DNA from: Opitutales bacterium | Lineage (GTDB): Bacteria; Verrucomicrobiota; Verrucomicrobiia; Opitutales; T3Sed10-336 | Direction: 5' to 3' | NCBI GenBank assembly: GCA_007132315.1 | Contig: SLOW01000288.1 | Location: 1 to 10,222, forward strand | DNA length: 10,222 nt | In this document: positions 6,797 to 10,222 of the stretch, piece after piece | How positions within the stretch are numbered: the first letter of the stretch is position 1 | How the letters are laid out: every line of letters starts with the position of its first letter | The notes under the pieces: model-generated | The model's input: the letters and a program-made list of their open reading frames with translations, nothing else | What the model was told of the DNA's origin: nothing | The model's database searches: none | Made by a program: the position numbers and the translations under genes

Positions 6797-7973
6797 ATCT
6801 AATTAATAACAAAACCACGGCCGGGATGGCAAAGTAAATCAATGCCAGTGCCGCGACCGGAACCAGCCGGTTCCGGTATGCGAGTTCACCCATATATTCG
6901 GCCACCCGCACGGGGATGGCGCGGATGGCGGGCACCGGCCAGACCAAGAGGATGCCGATGACGTTGAACAGCAGGTGGGCGAAGGCGGCGATAACCGCGA
7001 TATTGCTGCCGGTGGCCAGGGCGGCCAGCATGGCGGTCATGGTGGTCCCCATGTTCGAGCCGAGGCAGTAGGGATAAACCTGGATTAACCGCAGGATGCC
7101 GGCTCCGGCGAGCGGCACCACCAGGGCCGTCGGAACGGAACTCGTCTGCACCGCGAAGGTGAGAATCACCCCGAAGAGCATCGCGCGGCGCCAGTTGGCG
7201 AAGAGGTGGGTGTCGAAGAAGTACTCGAGCTTCTTCAGCACCAGACTGCGCAGCAGCTTAACGATCAGAATGAGCATGCTGTACGTCAGCACGACGGTGA
7301 CGATCAGCATCAGGATCGGGTGGTCCCGGACGATCCAGGCGATGGTTTCGATCGCGGGTTCGGTCGCCGCCTTGAGGGGGTTGCTCAGCCGCATGCCGCC
7401 GACTCCCTCGAAGATCCGCGCGCTGACACCCGCCAGTCGGGCGAGCATTCCGGTCATGATCTCGAGCGGAAACAGCAGTGCCACGCAGGTCAGATTGAAG
7501 AAACAGTGGACCGAGGCGGCTGAAAAAGCGCGGCGCAATTCCTGCGGCCTGTTAATATGACCGATGGAAACCAGAACGCTGGTGATCGAGGTGCCGATAT
7601 TGGCCCCCATGATCATGAAAATAGCCCCTTCCACTGACAGCGCGCCGCCGGCCACCATGCCGACGATGATCGAAGTCGAGGTGGACGAACTCTGCACCAG
7701 CGAAGTCGCCAGAATTCCGATGAACAGCCCGGTAAACGGATTGGCCGTGGCCATGAGCACCCGTTCGGCGAAATTCGCGCCAAACAACTGGAACGCGTGC
7801 CCCATGCCGCCGACCCCCACGACGAACAGGTAGAGGGCCGCGACGATTCCCGCGACCTTCAGCCAGAAAAGAGCCCGCGGCGGAAGTGACGCGGGCGTAC
7901 TCGACTGAGATGCAAGTCCGGGAGGCAGCGGAGGACTCGATGACGGTTCGTTGTCTGCTGAACGTTCGGACAT
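6795..7973 (-). CDS. Na+/phosphate cotransporter (NptA / PNaS family)
   Basis: A 392-residue inner-membrane protein with about nine hydrophobic segments. It carries the inverted repeat typical of type II Na+/Pi symporters: QSSST at 94-98 followed by GANIGTS (123-129), and QTSSVPT at 276-282 followed by GSNMGTT (305-311). The QSSS-type motifs form the Na+ and phosphate binding region in this family. The first 33 residues are Ser/Pro-rich, hydrophilic and probably cytoplasmic, without a signal peptide. Unlike longer homologues it lacks a fused C-terminal PhoU domain; that function is supplied by the separate gene 13 bp downstream. The start is ATG 7973-7971; no good Shine-Dalgarno lies next to it, and the mRNA there is predicted to be base-paired (see the leader). 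Alternative Met codons fall inside membrane segments. Confidence 0.93.
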   Translation of the reverse strand: MSERSADNEPSSSPPLPPGLASQSSTPASLPPRALFWLKVAGIVAALYLFVVGVGGMGHAFQLFGANFAERVLMATANPFTGLFIGILATSLVQSSSTSTSIIVGMVAGGALSVEGAIFMIMGANIGTSITSVLVSIGHINRPQELRRAFSAASVHCFFNLTCVALLFPLEIMTGMLARLAGVSARIFEGVGGMRLSNPLKAATEPAIETIAWIVRDHPILMLIVTVVLTYSMLILIVKLLRSLVLKKLEYFFDTHLFANWRRAMLFGVILTFAVQTSSVPTALVVPLAGAGILRLIQVYPYCLGSNMGTTMTAMLAALATGSNIAVIAAFAHLLFNVIGILLVWPVPAIRAIPVRVAEYMGELAYRNRLVPVAALALIYFAIPAVVLLLIR

Positions 7974-8039
7974 ACCGGAGATGCGTGCGCTCGTCGCACG
8001 GCATCACCTTTCTCCGGTTGCCCGAACGAGAGGCAAGCC
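7974..8039 (-). promoter_or_regulatory. Structured mRNA leader of the Na+/Pi cotransporter
   Basis: In the minus-strand transcript ACCGGAGA (8018-8011) pairs perfectly with TCTCCGGT (7981-7974), which touches the ATG at 7973. Inside it CGTGCG/CGCACG (8000-7995 with 7989-7984) forms a 6-bp stem with a 5-nt loop. A competing hairpin, GGCTTGCC with GGTTGCC including one bulged base (8039-8032 with 8022-8016), uses part of the same ACCGG strand. The only SD-like bases, AAGG, sit in the internal bulge. The pairings are seen in the sequence; control of translation is inference. Confidence 0.4.
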
Positions 8040-8111
8040 TTTTCGACACGAAATTGTCACACACACGTCACGGAAGTCTCCTGACCGGGCATTCACAGGA
8101 TTCCGATGAAA

Positions 8112-8145
8112 GACGCCGGACGTGCGTTTATGCGCATGGGGCGAC
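8112..8145 (-). ncRNA. Group II intron domain V-like hairpin
   Basis: The 34-nt span has the length of domain V. Minus-strand ATGCG (8137-8133) pairs with CGCA and T around a two-base CG bulge (8122-8121), and the 3' strand ends CGCACGTCCGG, very close to the canonical CGCACGUACGG. The lower stem is spoiled by two adjacent G-G (plus strand) mismatches (8118/8139, 8119/8138) and one A-A (8113/8144). The triad position reads CGC, a variant known in some group II introns. It is probably inactive. Confidence 0.45.
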
Positions 8146-8314
8146 GGATCCATCCGCTTGGGTCCTGCACGTCCCGGCACCAGTCGGCGAGTCGGAAGTC
8201 GTTCCACCAGCCGCTGATGCAGCGACGCCATTGCTCGCGCAGTTGCTTGCTCGTTCGGTTTTGCCGCGCCTCCCATAAGGGGCGGCCTTTCACCTTCCTC
8301 GCACGCCCAAGTTC
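8141..8314 (-). pseudogene. Group II intron maturase fragment (thumb/X domain)
   Basis: The readable part spans LWEARQNRTSKQL, then REQWRRCISGWWNDFRLADW and SGWIRR. The pattern of a basic helix, then GWWNxFRLAD, then GWIRR is typical of the maturase X domain of intron-encoded reverse transcriptases. The reading frame stays open from 8422 to 8093, but upstream residues look like translated intron RNA rather than protein, and downstream residues come from the domain V hairpin. Intact proteins have about 400-600 residues, so only a tenth or so remains. Confidence 0.65.
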
Positions 8315-8587
8315 TCCCCGGGTAAGGTGCATGAACTTTCGGCCCGTGCCGTCGGGCTCTACCTTGTGTGGCTTTCGGTGGCGGTTGGATTTCGTAGCTT
8401 TTCGCACTCTCATCGCCCGCACACGGACTCTCCGCCTGTTCGTGTTCCTACGATCGTGCCTTTGCTACTGACTTCTTTCGCGCCGAGGCTCTCACGGCAC
8501 CCGCCTTGTCTTTCACTACGGTTGTTGCCACTTTTCCCGATCATTTCTTTTCATATGACCAGTTCATGCCCATGCCGGGCATACGAG

Positions 8588-8610
8588 GGCGGCGCTCCCG
8601 CGCAGCCGCC
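8588..8610. repeat. GC-rich hairpin at the edge of the intron relic
   Basis: GGCGGC (8588-8593) pairs with GCCGCC (8605-8610) around an 11-nt loop. A second 6-bp stem, ATGCCC/GGGCAT (8566-8571, 8577-8582), lies beside it. Function unknown; they may be part of the intron RNA or of the neighbouring palindrome cluster. Confidence 0.35.
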
Positions 8611-8625
8611 GGGACCTGACACGCA

Positions 8626-8728
8626 TATTTTCGTCCCGGAGGGACGAGTGAAAATAGCCCGGCGTTTGAACGCCGGGTTTGCATGTCGCGTTGAAAGAGT
8701 CCCGAAGGGACGGCTGATAGGCTCTTTT
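8626..8728. repeat. REP-like cluster of three palindromes
   Basis: Three hairpins stand in a row. The first is TCGTCCC-GGA-GGGACGA (8631-8647), extended by TATTTT/AAAATA (8626-8631, 8651-8656). The second is CCCGGCGTT-TG-AACGCCGGG (8658-8677). The third is GTCCC-GAA-GGGAC (8699-8711), with flanking AAAGAG/CTCTTT (8694-8699, 8722-8727). The first and third share the core GTCCCGRAGGGACG. Such paired palindromes resemble repeated intergenic elements of many copies per genome. The third hairpin, read on the minus strand and followed by TCTTT, could also end transcription of the 8735-9616 gene. Confidence 0.6.
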
Positions 8729-8734
8729 ATGGGA

Positions 8735-9616
8735 CTACCGCGGTTCCCAATAGTCGAGCAGTTCGGCGAAGGTTTCGAAGGCCGGACGCGTGAATCCGTA
8801 GGGCGCTTCCAAGTGGACGCTCAGCGGGAAGCCCAGTTCGCCCGCGCCGTCCGCAATCTTCTTGTACAAGTCGAGCAGGGCGGCCTTCTTTTCCTTGAGC
8901 TTCATCTCGGAGAGCCGGGTCACAAACTCCTGCTCCTTGTCAACCAGGGGATTGCCGGGATCCTGGATCAGCCAGCGGATCAGGCGTACGTTTTGCTCCA
9001 CCTTCGGCACAAAACCGATCGAGATCAGGATTTCCGGACGGTGTTCGTGTTTCGCGGCGAATTCCTTTAGAAACGTCACGATGTAGTCCGAATACAGGAG
9101 CTGGGTCAGGCTGAAGGTGGCGCCGCGCTCGCATTTGAAGTTGAATCGACCGATCTCGTCCTGACGTGTTGGGATCAGGATGACCCCGCGGTTCGGTACT
9201 TCCTGCTGGAAATCGGCCAGCGCGTCGGTTGGCGGTACGCCCGAACCTTCGCCGTCCGCCATGGTGCGGGGGACGCCCACGAAGATGATGCCGTCCATGC
9301 CGGCGGAGCGCAATTCCCGGAAACGCGCGGCCAGGGCTTCCGCGTCCAGGAAGGCCGTGACCTGCGTGCACAGGCCGCGAACACCCGGAACCTCCGGGGA
9401 GGCCGCTTTCCAGGTGTCCAGCGGGTCCATCTTCGGCTTCATCTCGACGGGACGGTCGTCGTCTTCGACGATCATTCCGGGAATCATGAGATGATCGATT
9501 TTTCCGGTTAGGCCGAATTCGGCCGAGAGGTCGCGCACCTTGCGCGCTTCTTCGGCGGCTTTTTCAGGTCCGTCGGCTGAGTTCGGTGGAACGAATTCCA
9601 GTGCTATTCGAGTCAT
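8735..9616 (-). CDS. Methylenetetrahydrofolate reductase family protein, possibly the flavin-independent (mycobacterial) type
   Basis: The 293-residue protein is a TIM barrel close in length to E. coli MetF (296), which reduces 5,10-methylene-THF to 5-methyl-THF for methionine synthesis. IALEFVPP (4-11) corresponds to the conserved FEFFPP strand with catalytic Glu (here Glu7), and CERGATFSLTQLLYSD (162-177) to the GADFxITQ strand with Gln172. Other well-marked segments are DHLMIPGMI (41-49), DRPVEMKPKMD (54-64), GLCTQVT (81-87), VGVPRTMADGEG (113-124) and RPEILISIGFVPK (193-205). These differ from classical MetF and, from memory, resemble actinobacterial MTHFR-like proteins described as lacking flavin. 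The reaction is therefore likely but cofactor use is uncertain. No clear Shine-Dalgarno precedes ATG 9616-9614. A terminator-like hairpin lies 20 bp upstream. Confidence 0.8.
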   Translation of the reverse strand: MTRIALEFVPPNSADGPEKAAEEARKVRDLSAEFGLTGKIDHLMIPGMIVEDDDRPVEMKPKMDPLDTWKAASPEVPGVRGLCTQVTAFLDAEALAARFRELRSAGMDGIIFVGVPRTMADGEGSGVPPTDALADFQQEVPNRGVILIPTRQDEIGRFNFKCERGATFSLTQLLYSDYIVTFLKEFAAKHEHRPEILISIGFVPKVEQNVRLIRWLIQDPGNPLVDKEQEFVTRLSEMKLKEKKAALLDLYKKIADGAGELGFPLSVHLEAPYGFTRPAFETFAELLDYWEPR

Positions 9617-9636
9617 AGTTCAGGTGTCTTCTGGTA

Positions 9637-9668
9637 AAAGCGGGGCCGGCCAGCATGGCACAGCCCCG
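9637..9668 (-). terminator. Intrinsic terminator-like hairpin between the LacI-type gene and the MTHFR-like gene
   Basis: On the minus strand CGGGGC (9668-9663) pairs with GCCCCG (9646-9641) and is followed by CTTTT. It lies 62 bp after the stop of the LacI-type gene. It is symmetric enough (GTTTT on the other strand) to act both ways. Because it ends only about 20 bp before the next start codon it could also serve as an attenuator. Confidence 0.5.
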
Positions 9669-9729
9669 GTTTTGAAACGAGGGTTGGCCAGATGCGGCCG
9701 GAAGTAAACGGAAAATTCCAAACGGCCTG

Positions 9730-10221
9730 CTACCTGGTGCCGGATGGGGTCCGGCGGCTCGGAGCGGTCGGGGCTGTCCGGCCTTGCGTGCTCCGGACGG
9801 TGGCGCCGTCCACCCAGGAGCTGCCGATCAGCGTGGCTCGGGGAAACGCGGGCGGGCCCGATTCGCGATTGTGGATCAGGCTCCCGAGCATTTCGACCGC
9901 CGCTTCGCCCACGATGTCGTTGTGCTGGTTCATGCCGGCCCATTCCGGCCGGTTTTTGCGCCATTCCAGCTGGATGAGACCAATGTCGTCCGGGATCTTT
10001 TTCCCGGCAGCCTTGATCCACTCCTCGACAACATTGTAGAGGGTGAAAACCACGTCGGGTTGCTCGGTTTCCAGCCAACCCTGAAAGAGCTCGGGATTCC
10101 GGCGGGCCGCGGCTACTTTGTAAAACGGCTGGAGCCGTTTTTCGACCGGAATCGCCTGCTGGGAGATGAAGTATCCGGCCGAGAAGCGTCCGGCCACCAA
10201 CTCGTCGATCACTTCGTCGAG
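9730..10221 (-). CDS. LacI-type transcriptional regulator, C-terminal ligand-binding domain (N-terminus beyond window)
   Basis: The open frame enters from the right edge and ends at TAG 9732-9730; 163 residues are visible. Landmarks are the segment DVVFTLYNVVEEWIKAAGK, then DDIGLIQLEW, then WAGMNQHNDIVGEAAVEML and the end ATLIGSSWVDGATVR. This is the second half of the periplasmic-binding-like sensor domain of LacI/GalR regulators, where a Gly-(Ile/Met)-(Asp/Asn)-Gln stretch follows the hinge and (S/G)xWVDGAT closes the fold. The helix-turn-helix would lie outside the window, so a DNA-binding role is inferred; the ligand, probably a sugar, is unknown. The last 17 residues (STQGRT... to the stop) are Arg/Thr/Pro-rich and extend beyond the usual end. 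The GTG at 10212 is an internal Val, not the start. Confidence 0.8.
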   Translation of the reverse strand, partial: LDEVIDELVAGRFSAGYFISQQAIPVEKRLQPFYKVAAARRNPELFQGWLETEQPDVVFTLYNVVEEWIKAAGKKIPDDIGLIQLEWRKNRPEWAGMNQHNDIVGEAAVEMLGSLIHNRESGPPAFPRATLIGSSWVDGATVRSTQGRTAPTAPSRRTPSGTR

Positions 10222-10222
10222 C

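Larger units (their letters stand above)
8090..8560 (-). mobile_element. Relic of a group II intron (truncated; boundaries approximate)
   Basis: This part of the 761-bp stretch without an intact gene combines, in the normal 5' to 3' order on the minus strand, sequence resembling group II intron domains I-III (including ACCTTACCCGGGGAGA at 8328-8313, much like the segment that precedes maturase genes in many bacterial introns), a fragment of the maturase, and a domain V-like hairpin at 8112-8145. No reverse transcriptase domain, YADD motif or 5' GUGYG boundary was found, so the element is dead. The maturase and domain V parts are the firm evidence; the upstream RNA part is judged by resemblance only. 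Confidence 0.55.

Noticed and set aside
8039..8060. Two 11-bp units (GTGACAATTTC, GTGTCGAAAAG) resembling a Pho box before the phosphate operon
   Set aside because: Each unit matches only about four of seven conserved Pho-box positions. The spacing is suggestive but the match is too weak to call a PhoB site.
7552..8064. Open frame starting inside the transporter leader (after AAGGTG)
   Set aside because: It runs out of frame through the transporter gene with an Arg/Gly-rich translation; no sign of a conserved leader peptide.
8080..8111. Domain VI and 3' splice site of the intron relic
   Set aside because: Only a poor 4-bp stem (TTCA/TGAA) is visible and no convincing branch-point A or 3' AY end could be placed.
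8626..8728. CRISPR-like repeats
   Set aside because: The two similar cores are short, palindromic, differ in sequence and enclose another palindrome, with no regular spacers or cas genes.
8327..9070. 247-codon open frame on the plus strand
   Set aside because: It crosses the intron relic, the palindrome cluster and the antisense of the MTHFR-like gene; its middle is just translated palindrome sequence.

Overview
The window is about 60% GC and reads as a Gram-negative bacterial chromosome. The fused LpxC-FabZ protein followed by LpxA, together with a Gfo/Idh/MocA oxidoreductase and a LacI-type sensor domain, fits the PVC superphylum (Verrucomicrobiota, Kiritimatiellota, Lentisphaerota or Planctomycetota) or a neighbour such as Hydrogenedentota. 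The exact phylum cannot be fixed from this sequence.

Layout, left to right. Positions 1624 down to 2 (minus, cut by the window edge) encode the N-terminal 541 residues of an alpha-glucan water dikinase (GWD), the enzyme that phosphorylates starch in plants. It has two tandem CBM45-like starch-binding modules. A 70-bp divergent intergenic region separates it from a plus-strand lipid A block: an LpxC-FabZ fusion (1695-3026) and LpxA (3086-3874). Next comes a decayed periplasmic adaptor gene of the HlyD/MacA type (4010-4703), with about four frameshifts and a large internal deletion. Its ABC transporter partners are absent.

The rest lies on the minus strand. It contains, from low to high coordinate, a Gfo/Idh/MocA oxidoreductase (4714-5934), a PhoU-domain protein (6089-6781) and a Na+/phosphate cotransporter (6795-7973). 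The last two form a tightly coupled pair: the transporter's stop codon overlaps the Shine-Dalgarno sequence of the PhoU gene. The transporter mRNA leader can fold into nested hairpins that end directly at its start codon.

The 761-bp stretch from 7974 to 8734 has no intact gene. It holds that leader, a group II intron relic on the minus strand (maturase thumb/X fragment, domain V-like hairpin, and upstream sequence resembling intron RNA), and a REP-like cluster of palindromes. To the right are a methylenetetrahydrofolate reductase-family protein of an unusual subtype (8735-9616), a terminator-like hairpin, and the C-terminal half of a LacI-type regulator (cut by the right edge).

No intact, clearly new multi-gene system is visible. 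The strongest observation is the bacterial GWD with CBM45-like repeats, which suggests reversible phosphorylation of a starch-like storage glucan. The lipid A genes, the phosphate pair, the folate enzyme and the regulator look like separate housekeeping units.
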